The notes: generated from the sequence alone by a model not told the origin. A stretch of DNA of 64,000 bases from Ferruginibacter albus (GCF_020042285.1 NZ_CP083388.1:1018001-1082000), one strand, 5' to 3'. Shown: positions 45,869 to 53,884, counted from the first letter of the stretch. Program-made: numbers and translations.

Positions 45869-46623
45869 ACTTTTATTATAAACGAATTATAACAGTCATA
45901 TTCAGTATGACTGTTTTTTTGTGTGCCATGCAAGCACAAAAAACAATTGCGCATACCAATATGGTGTGGCTGGGTTATAATAATACGCTTCAGTTGAATG
46001 ATCGTTTTTCTATTGTCAGTGAAGCACAACTACGTACGAGAGATAATTGGATGGATCATTGGTCGCAATTATTAATACGTAGCGGGGTGAGTTATGGTAT
46101 TAATAAGAAATGGTCAACAGCGGCTGGTTTTGCATGGTTTAGCAATGTGCAATATGTTGGGAAAGAAGCATTGTTTAAAAATGAATGGCGTCCCTGGGAA
46201 GACCTGCAATTAAAAACCAAGATTGCAAATGGGGTACTTACGCAGCGTTTGAGGTTGGAGCAGCGTTTTCTTCAACTGGTTAGCAATAACCAATTGAGCT
46301 CACAATATGAGTTTGTTTTTCGCACACGTTATCGTATTGATGCATTGTTTCCAGTAAATAAGCAATGGCAAGCCGGAATAGGAAATGAAATTATAGTCAA
46401 TCCACAGTTTATTAAGACCTACCGTTTCTTCGATCAGGAGCGGATTTTCGCCATCTTAAATAAAAAATTTTCCCGTACTATTTCATTGCAATTAATGCTG
46501 ATGGAATTGATACAGAATAAAAGTTCTATTGTAGATGAAGATCAAAACATCTTCCGGCTCACCCTTTTTCATCAAATAGGCTTTAAACATCCTGCCGTTC
46601 CTGCTACTAAAAACGAGGAATAA
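45853..46623 (+). CDS. DUF2490 outer-membrane beta-barrel protein
   Basis: A 256-aa exported protein of the DUF2490 type: signal peptide-like N-terminus (TVIFSMTVFLCAMQAQ), then alternating amphipathic strands such as FSIVSEAQLRTRDNWMDHWS and VLTQRLRLEQRFLQL. These predict a small beta-barrel in the outer membrane. The start at 45853 overlaps cysI by 16 nt; an internal ATG at 45907 would give a shorter signal peptide. Its position as the last gene of the cys operon is unusual and hints at a role in uptake of a sulfur compound, but nothing in the sequence proves this. Confidence 0.75.
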   Translation: MGTLLNFYYKRIITVIFSMTVFLCAMQAQKTIAHTNMVWLGYNNTLQLNDRFSIVSEAQLRTRDNWMDHWSQLLIRSGVSYGINKKWSTAAGFAWFSNVQYVGKEALFKNEWRPWEDLQLKTKIANGVLTQRLRLEQRFLQLVSNNQLSSQYEFVFRTRYRIDALFPVNKQWQAGIGNEIIVNPQFIKTYRFFDQERIFAILNKKFSRTISLQLMLMELIQNKSSIVDEDQNIFRLTLFHQIGFKHPAVPATKNEE

Positions 46624-46666
46624 TACATCTTTCCTTAAGGATTTAGTTATGCTGAATTTTATTAAT

Positions 46667-46681
46667 CTATTGCTTTGGTGG
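46667..46681 (+). promoter_or_regulatory. Putative sulfur-operon operator, copy 1
   Basis: CTATTGCTTTGGTGG matches the right half of the 15-bp motif CTACTAATTTGGTAG and is followed by ACTAT as in other copies. It lies 34 bp upstream of copy 2. Confidence 0.45.
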
Positions 46682-46700
46682 ACTATTTTAAAATAATTCC

Positions 46701-46715
46701 CTATAAATTTGGTGG
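46701..46715 (+). promoter_or_regulatory. Putative sulfur-operon operator, copy 2, overlapping a -33 element
   Basis: CTATAAATTTGGTGG is followed by ACTAAT. The TTTG at 46708-46711 within it is well placed as the -33 element for the TATCTTTG box at 46733, with 21 nt between. Confidence 0.55.
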
Positions 46716-46732
46716 ACTAATAAGTTTAACAT

Positions 46733-46740
46733 TATCTTTG
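46733..46740 (+). promoter_or_regulatory. -7 promoter element of the Cys leader 2/TonB receptor transcript
   Basis: TATCTTTG is a perfect TAnnTTTG match, 17 nt before the leader ATG at 46757. Confidence 0.65.
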
Positions 46741-46756
46741 CGCATCATTACAAATT

Positions 46757-46834
46757 ATGAAACAACTGCATTTTAATTATACTATCTCTTTTGGCAAGCA
46801 AAATAGTTGCTGTTGTCCCGGCGGGACTATATAA
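46757..46834 (+). CDS. Candidate cysteine-rich leader peptide upstream of the TonB receptor
   Basis: A 26-codon ORF starting MKQLHFNYTISFGKQ and ending NSCCCPGGTI, with three consecutive cysteine codons (46808-46816). It begins 17 nt after a TATCTTTG promoter box and ends 62 nt before the receptor ATG. GTCCC (46815-46819), starting within the third Cys codon, pairs with GGGAC (46823-46827) to form a small GC-rich hairpin that a ribosome at the Cys codons would melt. Spacing, promoter and Cys-codon cluster parallel the leader in front of cysH. The sequences share only the CC-x-G core, so selection appears to be on the cysteine codons rather than on the whole peptide. Confidence 0.72.
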   Translation: MKQLHFNYTISFGKQNSCCCPGGTI

Positions 46835-46877
46835 TCTTAACTAACATCCTTAACCAAATTTTTTTTAAACAAATACT

Positions 46878-46892
46878 CTACTAAATTAATAG
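46878..46892 (+). promoter_or_regulatory. Putative sulfur-operon operator, copy 3
   Basis: CTACTAAATTAATAG is followed by AC, 4 nt before the TonB receptor ATG. The left half matches exactly; the right half has AATAG for GGTAG. Confidence 0.4.
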
Positions 46893-46896
46893 ACAA

Positions 46897-49743
46897 ATGA
46901 AATATTTACTTACCACCATTCTAACCTTGTTTATCGCAATAAGTTCCTTTGCACAGGGAGCTTATACTATCTCCGGGAAGATATTGGATTCAACCAATAC
47001 CCAGGTATTGCCCGGCGCAACCATAAAAATCAAAGGAACCAACGTAGCAACCGCTGCAAAAGAAGACGGAAGCTTTATTATTAAAGCATTTCAGCCATTG
47101 CCAATAACATTGGTAATTTCTTCTGTAGGATATAAAACACAGGAGTTTGTGGTGTCTAATACTTCTTCTTCTAATTCTTTTTCTTTATACGCACAGAACC
47201 AATTGGCAGGGCAAGTAGTTGTGTCTGCTTCAAGAAGATCTGAAAGTATTTTGAAATCACCTGTCACTATTGAAAAATTAGATATCCGGGCAATTAAAGA
47301 AAGCCCTTCTCCAACCTTTTTTGATGCATTGGAGAACTTAAAAGGTGTGCAAATGACCACATTAAGTATTGGTTACAAAGTACCTAATACACGTGGGTTT
47401 GCAGGTACTACCAATTCACGTTTCTTACAAATGGTAGATGGAGTTGATAATATTTCTCCGGGTATTGGGGCGCCCGTAGCCAATGCGGTTGGTCCAACTG
47501 AATTAGATATTGAAAGCGTGGAATTGATCCCCGGCGCTGCTTCTGCAGTATATGGCTTAAACGCTATTAACGGTATCTCTAACCTAAAAACAAAAAATCC
47601 ATTTAAATATCAAGGCTTAAGTATCTATGCAAAAGAAGGCGTGAATCATGTTGATGGCAATGTTGTTGGTCCTTCTTTGTACCAGGAATATGCGATACGT
47701 TTTGCAAAAGCGTTCAATGATAAATTTGCGTTTAAAATAAATGCTGCTTATTCTCATGGAACAGACTGGATAGCAGATGATCAAACAGATCAATATGCTT
47801 CTTTCCCTGCTAATAAAACTACCAATGGCTCTTTAGGTTTGCCAACCGGTGTTTACAACCCGGGAGCAGACCTGGTAAATCGTTATGGCGATGAATACAA
47901 TAGTGATCTGCAAAGCGTAAAATTAGCAGATGGTAAAACGTATGATATCAGCAGAACTGGCTATACTGAAAAAGATTTGACAAACTACGAAGTAAAAAAT
48001 ACTAAAGTAGATGCATCATTATACTATAAATTCAATTCTGACTTACAAGCATCTTACACTTATCGTATTGGTACAGCAACTAATAATTATCAACGTGGTA
48101 ACCGTATCCATTTGGATGGAGAACAAATTCAACAACATGCTTTTGAAATAAAAAATAATGATTTTTTTGTAAGAGCATATTACACACAAGAGAATACAGG
48201 TCCGAATTCTTTCAACTTCCGTCCTTTAGCAGAAAATATTGATTTAGCATTTAAGAAGCCAACACAATGGTATAATGATTTTAAACAAGGTTTTGCCAAC
48301 AATTATAATGGTAGCAATACGCTGGATGCGTTAACGGCAGCAAGAGCTTATGCAGATAGTGGAAGATATCTTCCGGGAACTGCGAGATTCGACAGCGTAA
48401 AAAATAAGATCATTCATACGAATAACTGGGATACAGTAGGAGCGCAGCTTTTATTAAAATCATCTTTTTATCATATAGAGGGTCAATATGATTTCAGCCA
48501 TTTCTTTTCTAACAAAAGCTGGCAGTTGTTAGCAGGTGGTAACTATCGTCAATATACTGTTACTCCTGACGGAAACAACTATATCAATCCTGCAGTGTTA
48601 AAAGATCCTACACAGGCTGATGTTGATTTCTCTTATTATAACTACGGTGGTTTTATACAAGGAACTAAAAAATTAGCGGATGATAAATTGAAATTGATCG
48701 GTTCGATCCGTGTAGACAAAACAGAGTATTTTGATCCTAAAATAAACCCACGTATCGCAGCAGTTTATTCACCAACTGAGTTAAGTAACTTCCGTGTTTC
48801 ATGGCAAAATGGATATCGTTTCCCGACATTGTTTGAAGGTTTTGCTTTCGTAAATAATGGTGGAGTAAAACGTTTGGGTGGTTTACCAATCACAGCCGGA
48901 CCAACACAGGCATTTGAAAATTCTTACCTGAATAGCTCTGTTACAGCATTTAACAATGCAGTAAATAAGGATGTGAACAGCGCTAATCCTATTACAAAAG
49001 ATTCAGCAATACGTAAAGAAAAAGGCTTATTGGTTCAAAGCACTTATTCTTATATTCAGCCTGAACATTTGAACTCGTTTGAAGCAGGTTACAAAGGTGT
49101 TCTGTTGGATAATAAATTGTTTGTTGATATGGATTTCTATTATAATCAATACAACAACTTCATTGGTCAATTGGATGTTACACAACCATATCGCGGTATC
49201 ATTGGGCAAACAGGTGGAGCAAATGACAGCGTAGCCAATTACATTAACGCCGGTGGTGGCAAAGTGAAAAAATATAAATTATGGACCAACTCAAAAAGTA
49301 ATGTAAGCAATTATGGTTTTGACATTGGATTGAACTATAATTTTTCTAAAACCTATAACGTTGGTGCAAACGTAGCCTTTGCAAAATTAGACCAGGTTTC
49401 TTCTACTGATGCGTTCACTCCCGCGTTCAACACGCCACAATGGATCACCAACATTTCATTTGGTAACCGTGAAATATTTAAGAACACAGGCTTCAACGTA
49501 GTTTGGCATTGGCAGGATGCATTCTATTGGAACAGTCCTTTGGCAACAGGTATAGTGCCTGCATACAGCACTTTAGATGCACAAGTTAACTATCGCATTC
49601 CTTCAGCAAGCACCACTATTAAATTAGGTGGTACTAATATTCTTAACTACTATCACGTACAATACATAGGCGGTCCATCAATTGGTGGTTTCTATTATGT
49701 GTCGTTTACGTTTGATGCTTCAGGGTTGAAAGCAAAAAAATAG
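46897..49743 (+). CDS. TonB-dependent receptor, probable organosulfur or sulfur-source transporter
   Basis: A 948-aa outer-membrane receptor. A signal peptide ends at SSFAQ, then a carboxypeptidase-regulatory-like domain (about 22-95, YTISGKILDSTNTQVLPGAT), a plug (VVVSASRRSESILKSPVTIE; FLQMVDGVDNISPGIGAP; ELIPGAASAVYGLNAINGIS) and a beta-barrel ending in an aromatic strand (FYYVSFTFDASGLKAKK). No SusD partner is adjacent. The Cys-codon leader, the three operator-like sites and the placement between the cys operon and siroheme/TauE genes point to import of a sulfur-containing compound. The ligand is unknown. A strong terminator follows. Confidence 0.87.
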   Translation: MKYLLTTILTLFIAISSFAQGAYTISGKILDSTNTQVLPGATIKIKGTNVATAAKEDGSFIIKAFQPLPITLVISSVGYKTQEFVVSNTSSSNSFSLYAQNQLAGQVVVSASRRSESILKSPVTIEKLDIRAIKESPSPTFFDALENLKGVQMTTLSIGYKVPNTRGFAGTTNSRFLQMVDGVDNISPGIGAPVANAVGPTELDIESVELIPGAASAVYGLNAINGISNLKTKNPFKYQGLSIYAKEGVNHVDGNVVGPSLYQEYAIRFAKAFNDKFAFKINAAYSHGTDWIADDQTDQYASFPANKTTNGSLGLPTGVYNPGADLVNRYGDEYNSDLQSVKLADGKTYDISRTGYTEKDLTNYEVKNTKVDASLYYKFNSDLQASYTYRIGTATNNYQRGNRIHLDGEQIQQHAFEIKNNDFFVRAYYTQENTGPNSFNFRPLAENIDLAFKKPTQWYNDFKQGFANNYNGSNTLDALTAARAYADSGRYLPGTARFDSVKNKIIHTNNWDTVGAQLLLKSSFYHIEGQYDFSHFFSNKSWQLLAGGNYRQYTVTPDGNNYINPAVLKDPTQADVDFSYYNYGGFIQGTKKLADDKLKLIGSIRVDKTEYFDPKINPRIAAVYSPTELSNFRVSWQNGYRFPTLFEGFAFVNNGGVKRLGGLPITAGPTQAFENSYLNSSVTAFNNAVNKDVNSANPITKDSAIRKEKGLLVQSTYSYIQPEHLNSFEAGYKGVLLDNKLFVDMDFYYNQYNNFIGQLDVTQPYRGIIGQTGGANDSVANYINAGGGKVKKYKLWTNSKSNVSNYGFDIGLNYNFSKTYNVGANVAFAKLDQVSSTDAFTPAFNTPQWITNISFGNREIFKNTGFNVVWHWQDAFYWNSPLATGIVPAYSTLDAQVNYRIPSASTTIKLGGTNILNYYHVQYIGGPSIGGFYYVSFTFDASGLKAKK

Positions 49744-49767
49744 TTTTTAGTTTTAGTTTAAAAGATG

Positions 49768-49803
49768 ACCGGCGTTAAATTTTTAACGCCGGTTGTTATT
49801 TTG
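49768..49803 (+). terminator. Intrinsic terminator after the TonB receptor gene
   Basis: A perfect 12-bp stem, ACCGGCGTTAAA (49768-49779) with TTTAACGCCGGT (49782-49793), is followed by TGTTATTTTG. Confidence 0.85.
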
Positions 49804-49811
49804 ATACGATC

Positions 49812-49839
49812 ATTAGTTCTTTACTCAGCATCGTTGTGA
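49812..49839 (-). repeat. Partial copy of repeat R1
   Basis: The minus strand reads TTCACAACGATGCTGAGTAA followed by AGAACTAA. It matches the right half of R1 copy f (CACAACGATGTTGATTAAAG then AACTA) but lacks the GTGAGTGA half. Confidence 0.45.
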
Positions 49840-49854
49840 ACTTATTCTGTTATC

Positions 49855-49877
49855 CGTTTCTTTCACTGAAAGAAACG
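49855..49877. repeat. Perfect hairpin without T tract
   Basis: CGTTTCTTTC (49855-49864) is the exact inverse of GAAAGAAACG (49868-49877), with a 3-nt loop. No T tract follows. It lies between the receptor terminator and the Met8-like gene; the purpose is unknown. Confidence 0.45.
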
Positions 49878-49986
49878 AGATATTCTGCGAATTGTGCTTA
49901 TGCTTTTAATTGTATATTCTCAGTGCTCTCTGCGTCTCTGTAAAAAAAGAAATATATCTTTACTCTCTATAAAATCACTCGACTAA

Positions 49987-50580
49987 ATGGAAGGCAACAA
50001 TCTTTTTCCCATATTTTTAAAGTTGGAGCAACTACGGTTGTTGATTATAGGAGGAGGTAATATTGGATTGGAAAAGCTGCAACGAGTGTTGGAGAATTCT
50101 CCCAAAACTTCCATCAAATTAATAGCAAAAGAAATTAAGCCGGAAATAGAAGAATTAGCAAAAAAACATTCCAACATCAGCCTTATAAAAAAAGAGTACC
50201 ATATATCTGATCTCGAGAATATTGATCTGATCATTACTGCTATTAATGATGCCACAATAAGCGAACGAATTACCGTCGATGCCAAGCAAAAAGGCATATT
50301 AATAAACGCAGCAGACAAACCTGAGCTATGTGATTTTTACTTAGGGTCGATCGTAACAAAAGGAAATGTAAAAATTGCTATTTCAACTAATGGAAAATCT
50401 CCAACCATTGCCAAACGATTAAAAGAGATCATTGCTGATATGTTGCCTGATGAGCTTGATGAGTTACTGGAAAATATTGTAGCAATTCGGGGCAATATTA
50501 AAGGCGATATGCAGGAAAAGATCCGTCAATTGAATGAGTTGACAAAAAAACTTGCTCCCAAAAGCAATCAAAACAAATAA
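49987..50580 (+). CDS. Precorrin-2 dehydrogenase / sirohydrochlorin ferrochelatase (Met8-like)
   Basis: A 197-aa bifunctional enzyme corresponding to the N-terminal half of E. coli CysG. The NAD-binding loop is IIGGGNIGLEKL (21-32). Further segments include DKPELCDFYLGSIVTKGNVK and IAISTNGKSPTIAKRLKE, the latter in the region of the family's catalytic residues. It oxidises precorrin-2 and inserts iron to give siroheme for sulfite reductase, completing the route begun by CobA in the upstream operon. The gene is followed after 47 nt by the TauE/SafE permease, which has its own operator-bearing promoter. Confidence 0.9.
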   Translation: MEGNNLFPIFLKLEQLRLLIIGGGNIGLEKLQRVLENSPKTSIKLIAKEIKPEIEELAKKHSNISLIKKEYHISDLENIDLIITAINDATISERITVDAKQKGILINAADKPELCDFYLGSIVTKGNVKIAISTNGKSPTIAKRLKEIIADMLPDELDELLENIVAIRGNIKGDMQEKIRQLNELTKKLAPKSNQNK

Positions 50581-50585
50581 TAAGT

Positions 50586-50600
50586 CTACTAATTTGGTAG
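50586..50600 (+). promoter_or_regulatory. Putative sulfur-operon operator, copy 4 (best palindrome)
   Basis: CTACTAATTTGGTAG is a near-perfect 15-bp palindrome (reverse complement CTACCAAATTAGTAG). Its TTTG at 50593-50596 is the likely -33 element, 19 nt before the TATCTTTG box at 50616. A protein bound here would block RNA polymerase. Confidence 0.6.
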
Positions 50601-50615
50601 GTTAATAAAGATACC

Positions 50616-50623
50616 TATCTTTG
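50616..50623 (+). promoter_or_regulatory. -7 promoter element of the TauE/SafE-family gene
   Basis: TATCTTTG is a perfect TAnnTTTG match, identical to the box before the Cys leader at 46733. It lies 4 nt before the ATG at 50628, so the transcript must be nearly leaderless. Confidence 0.65.
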
Positions 50624-50627
50624 CTAC

Positions 50628-51602
50628 ATGGATAAAAATTCAGGGGAGTATAGTGTTCAGGAATTGGTAACTACCGTTGATGTTGTATCCTCTGAAGAGG
50701 AAATTGTGTCGGGAACCCGGCACGCTACCAAATACCTTTTAATACTTGCCGGAATTATTGCTTTAGGTTTATTGATATATTCATTATTACCCAATGCAGA
50801 AATAGATATCATCAAGCTCGAGCTTGCAAGAGACGGGCATCGTTTCTACTGGATGTTATTGGTTGGTTTTTTAGCAGAGATGATCGCAGGCTCTATGGGA
50901 ATGGGTTATGGGGTTATCTGTACAACTATTTTATTGATCTTAAACGTTCCCCCGCCTGTTGTAAGTGCAAGTATTCATTCTGCAGAATCTTTTACCAGCG
51001 CTGCCAGCACTATCAGTCATTTTAAGTTAGGCAATGTCAATAAAAAGCTGATGAAGGCATTAGCTATTCCTGCTGTTATTGGAGCGGTGACCGGTGCGTT
51101 TGCATTGTCATTTTTAGGAGAGCATTATTCAAAAATAACCAAGCCTTTTATCGCTGCTTATACCATGTACCTGGGGTTTAGGATTTTGCAAAATGCATTT
51201 ATTAAAAAGAGAACTAACGGTAATGGAAAAACAACTCAAAGATCAAAAACAAACATTACAAGGTTGGGATTGATCGGAGGATTTATTGATTCTTTTGGTG
51301 GTGGCGGTTGGGGACCTTTAGTTACCGGCACTTTTATAAAAGAAGGGAGAACGCCTCGTTATGTTATTGGTAGCTCAATTGCAGCTAAAACCATATTGAC
51401 GGTTGCAAGTGCTATCACTTTTATTTTTACCATTGGTATTCATCATTGGAATATTGTTGCCGGCTTGTTGATCGGTGGTATTGTTACAGCTCCATTATCT
51501 GCATTGCTTACAGTAAAACTGCCTACCAAAAAGATGTTTGTAATAGTTGGAATAGTGGTTATTATTTGTAGCTTGATCTCTTTCGTGAGAGCATTTATTT
51601 AA
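50628..51602 (+). CDS. TauE/SafE-family membrane permease
   Basis: A 324-aa inner-membrane protein with about eight hydrophobic segments: one near 33-52 (YLLILAGIIALGLLIYSLL), then the two-fold repeated TauE/SafE core with GSMGMGYGVICTTILLI and, in the second half, GGFIDSFGGGGWGPLVTG. These glycine-rich repeats are family markers. Members move sulfite, sulfoacetate, taurine products or, in some cases, import sulfate or thiosulfate. No classical sulfate permease is found in the cluster, so this protein may supply sulfate or export excess sulfite. The promoter shares operator and -7 box with the sulfur-regulated TonB receptor. It is tail to tail with the next gene, with no spacer. Confidence 0.88.
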   Translation: MDKNSGEYSVQELVTTVDVVSSEEEIVSGTRHATKYLLILAGIIALGLLIYSLLPNAEIDIIKLELARDGHRFYWMLLVGFLAEMIAGSMGMGYGVICTTILLILNVPPPVVSASIHSAESFTSAASTISHFKLGNVNKKLMKALAIPAVIGAVTGAFALSFLGEHYSKITKPFIAAYTMYLGFRILQNAFIKKRTNGNGKTTQRSKTNITRLGLIGGFIDSFGGGGWGPLVTGTFIKEGRTPRYVIGSSIAAKTILTVASAITFIFTIGIHHWNIVAGLLIGGIVTAPLSALLTVKLPTKKMFVIVGIVVIICSLISFVRAFI

Positions 51603-52625
51603 TTATTCTACATTTTCTTTTGCACTGAATTCATTGATATAGATCTTCGCAAGAATAATAATATAGTTTATCAATAACGGACCGAATATCAATCCTACAA
51701 AGCCAAACAAACTTAAGCCAACAATTACTCCTAATACAGTGGTCATCGGATGTATGTTTCCCATTCTTTTTAAAATAGTAATTCTTGCCAGGTAATCAAC
51801 ATTGCCGGTAACTACAATGCTATATATCAGAACAGCAGTTGCATTCCAGTTATCGCCCATTGCATATTGCATAATTACTACTGGCACCCAGATTATCATC
51901 GTTCCAATAACAGGAAAGAAAGCAAATAAGCCTGTTAAAAACCCCCACAGTGCCCAATCCTTCACGCCAAATATCATATAGCCAATGGTTGCAACAACAC
52001 CTTGTATGATCGATATTAACGGAATGCCGATCGCATTCGCTCTTACAACCGTTAATGTTTCCGTTGCTAATAGTGTAATGTTTTTTTGTTTTAAAGGAAT
52101 AAGCTTTGTCAATTGTGTCTCTATTTCTTTTCCATTGTACAGCATATAATACAAGGTGAACAGCATTAAAACAAAATTGGTAAGCAGTGAAGAAGTAGCA
52201 TTGAATAGTTGTGGAACAAAGGCAGTTAGTTTGGTTTGCAGTTCTTTTAATGTGCTTTCAGAAAACAGATCAATTCCTGTTCTGTCCAGTATTTTAGACG
52301 TTATCTTTCTGACTCCTGCAATGATCTCTGCGGAATCGCTTATCCATTGATTTACTTTTGGTCCTAACAATGCAATGCCTGCATAGATAAGCGCACCTAA
52401 TACCAATGTAAAAAAGAAAAGAATAACAGCTGCAGCTCTTCCTTTCTTCCATTTTTTAGTTTCAACCATTTTGAAATAATAATTGCGACTAAGGATATAT
52501 AAGGTTACAGCACCTAATATTCCCGGTAAAAAACTATATAATGCTTTAAGAGAAACACAGAAAAGAAATATGATCAGTGTTAAAATAAGTACCTGTTTTA
52601 TCTTTTGATTGAAGCTTGTATTCAT
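51603..52625 (-). CDS. AI-2E family transporter (UPF0118 membrane protein)
   Basis: A 340-aa polytopic protein of the AI-2E/PerM family. Hydrophobic pairs appear near 12-45 and 62-88, followed by a soluble helical stretch (90-140) and a C-terminal helical bundle containing GVVATIGYMIFGVKDWALWG, FPVIGTMIIWVPV and GLSLFGFVGLIFGPLLINYI, which are typical. Members include the proposed AI-2 exporter TqsA and Na+/H+ antiporter-like proteins. The substrate here is unknown. Its 5' end is 93 nt downstream of the TIG/LamG gene stop on the same strand. Confidence 0.85.
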   Translation of the reverse strand: MNTSFNQKIKQVLILTLIIFLFCVSLKALYSFLPGILGAVTLYILSRNYYFKMVETKKWKKGRAAAVILFFFTLVLGALIYAGIALLGPKVNQWISDSAEIIAGVRKITSKILDRTGIDLFSESTLKELQTKLTAFVPQLFNATSSLLTNFVLMLFTLYYMLYNGKEIETQLTKLIPLKQKNITLLATETLTVVRANAIGIPLISIIQGVVATIGYMIFGVKDWALWGFLTGLFAFFPVIGTMIIWVPVVIMQYAMGDNWNATAVLIYSIVVTGNVDYLARITILKRMGNIHPMTTVLGVIVGLSLFGFVGLIFGPLLINYIIILAKIYINEFSAKENVE

Positions 52626-52718
52626 GTGGCATGTTTAATTGTTAGTAGAGGTATAAAAACCATACCAATAATATTGAATAGTAAATTACTAAGAAGACGA
52701 CGATTTAAGGAAAAGAAT

Positions 52719-53882
52719 TTACTTTCCCATACTACCATACTGATATAACAAACCAATTTCCGTTGCAGAAAGGGTTTTATTAAATAAACGTATATCATCC
52801 AGGGCACCGGTAAAGCCATCTTTCATGAAGCCCGGTAATTGATGACCATTGGGAGCAGAAGGAAATGTAGTAGTTGATTCAAAAGCGCCAATGGTAGCGT
52901 AATTCGGAGCAGGTATTGCCAGCTTTCGTGATTTGTGAAAGATAGCGCTGCTTCCGTCTGCGGTATCTTTTGATAAAACAGCAGAACCAATTAAGGCTCC
53001 ATTATAATAATAATCCAATTGTTTCGCGGAAGCATTAAAGTCCATTGCAATAAACGCCCATTCAAATGTATCTTTTACTTTCGTTTTTAAAAATGCAGAA
53101 TCATAACTTGGGTAAATTCCAAAAGAATCTATATTCGTTAATCCTCCAGCTAATTGTAAAGTACTGTCACGATATTTTCTAAATCCAATTCCTGCAACAG
53201 GATAATTTTTTACAGCAGTGCAGCTTAATTGAAAAAGATTGGTTAGCAAAGTATCTGATGGCGCTGGTATTTGCGCCCACATGCTAATAGTAAAACCTGT
53301 TTTGAACGTATCATTCGAATTGATCGTTGTATTCACTACGCCTGCAAATGTTGCAGTGGCAGGATAGGTTAGCCATCCATTGGTAAAGCTGATTGCTTTG
53401 CCTAATACTCCTGTTACATAAGATGAACTTCCTCCTGTAAGGATAGGAGTTAATCCTGAAATATCTTCTTTATCAGTACTATCAAAAGTCCAGTGTGCAA
53501 TAAGGTTATTTCGACCAACCATATACGAAGCGCCGCAATCGCAATACCCTAAGCCCGGATCTACCACTGAAAAACCATTATAGGTTGCTGTTCCACCCGG
53601 TGCAGTTACCTGTATGGTTCCACCCGTTCCTGCCGGTGCAATAGCTGTAAGAGTGGTATCATTTATTACCGTAAAGGAAGCTGCAATTCCATTAAAACTT
53701 ACAACACTTGCGCCTGTAAAACCTGTTCCTTTAATAGTAATAATGCCGCCTGCTGTATCAATTGTTGGAGAATAAGAAGTAATGGTTGGCGGCGGAATTA
53801 AGGAAGATTCTTTTGTACAGGATGTAATAACAATAACTGCTATTATGAATGATATAATTTTTGAAATTGATATTCGCATCAT
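52719..53882 (-). CDS. Lipoprotein with IPT/TIG and LamG-like domains
   Basis: A 387-aa surface lipoprotein. The lipobox VITSC gives C22 as the lipidated residue (C21 if the second ATG is used). An IPT/TIG immunoglobulin-like domain follows (about 30-110, PPTITSYSPTIDTAGGIITI ... GGTIQVTAPGGTATYNGFSV). A concanavalin/LamG-like jelly roll spans about 125-385 (LIAHWTFDSTDKEDISG ... FTGALDDIRLFNKTLSATEI). Such architecture suggests carbohydrate or protein binding at the cell surface. It follows the BatD-like gene by 2 nt on the same strand, so the two are probably co-transcribed. Confidence 0.8.
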   Translation of the reverse strand: MMRISISKIISFIIAVIVITSCTKESSLIPPPTITSYSPTIDTAGGIITIKGTGFTGASVVSFNGIAASFTVINDTTLTAIAPAGTGGTIQVTAPGGTATYNGFSVVDPGLGYCDCGASYMVGRNNLIAHWTFDSTDKEDISGLTPILTGGSSSYVTGVLGKAISFTNGWLTYPATATFAGVVNTTINSNDTFKTGFTISMWAQIPAPSDTLLTNLFQLSCTAVKNYPVAGIGFRKYRDSTLQLAGGLTNIDSFGIYPSYDSAFLKTKVKDTFEWAFIAMDFNASAKQLDYYYNGALIGSAVLSKDTADGSSAIFHKSRKLAIPAPNYATIGAFESTTTFPSAPNGHQLPGFMKDGFTGALDDIRLFNKTLSATEIGLLYQYGSMGK

Positions 53883-53884
53883 GC

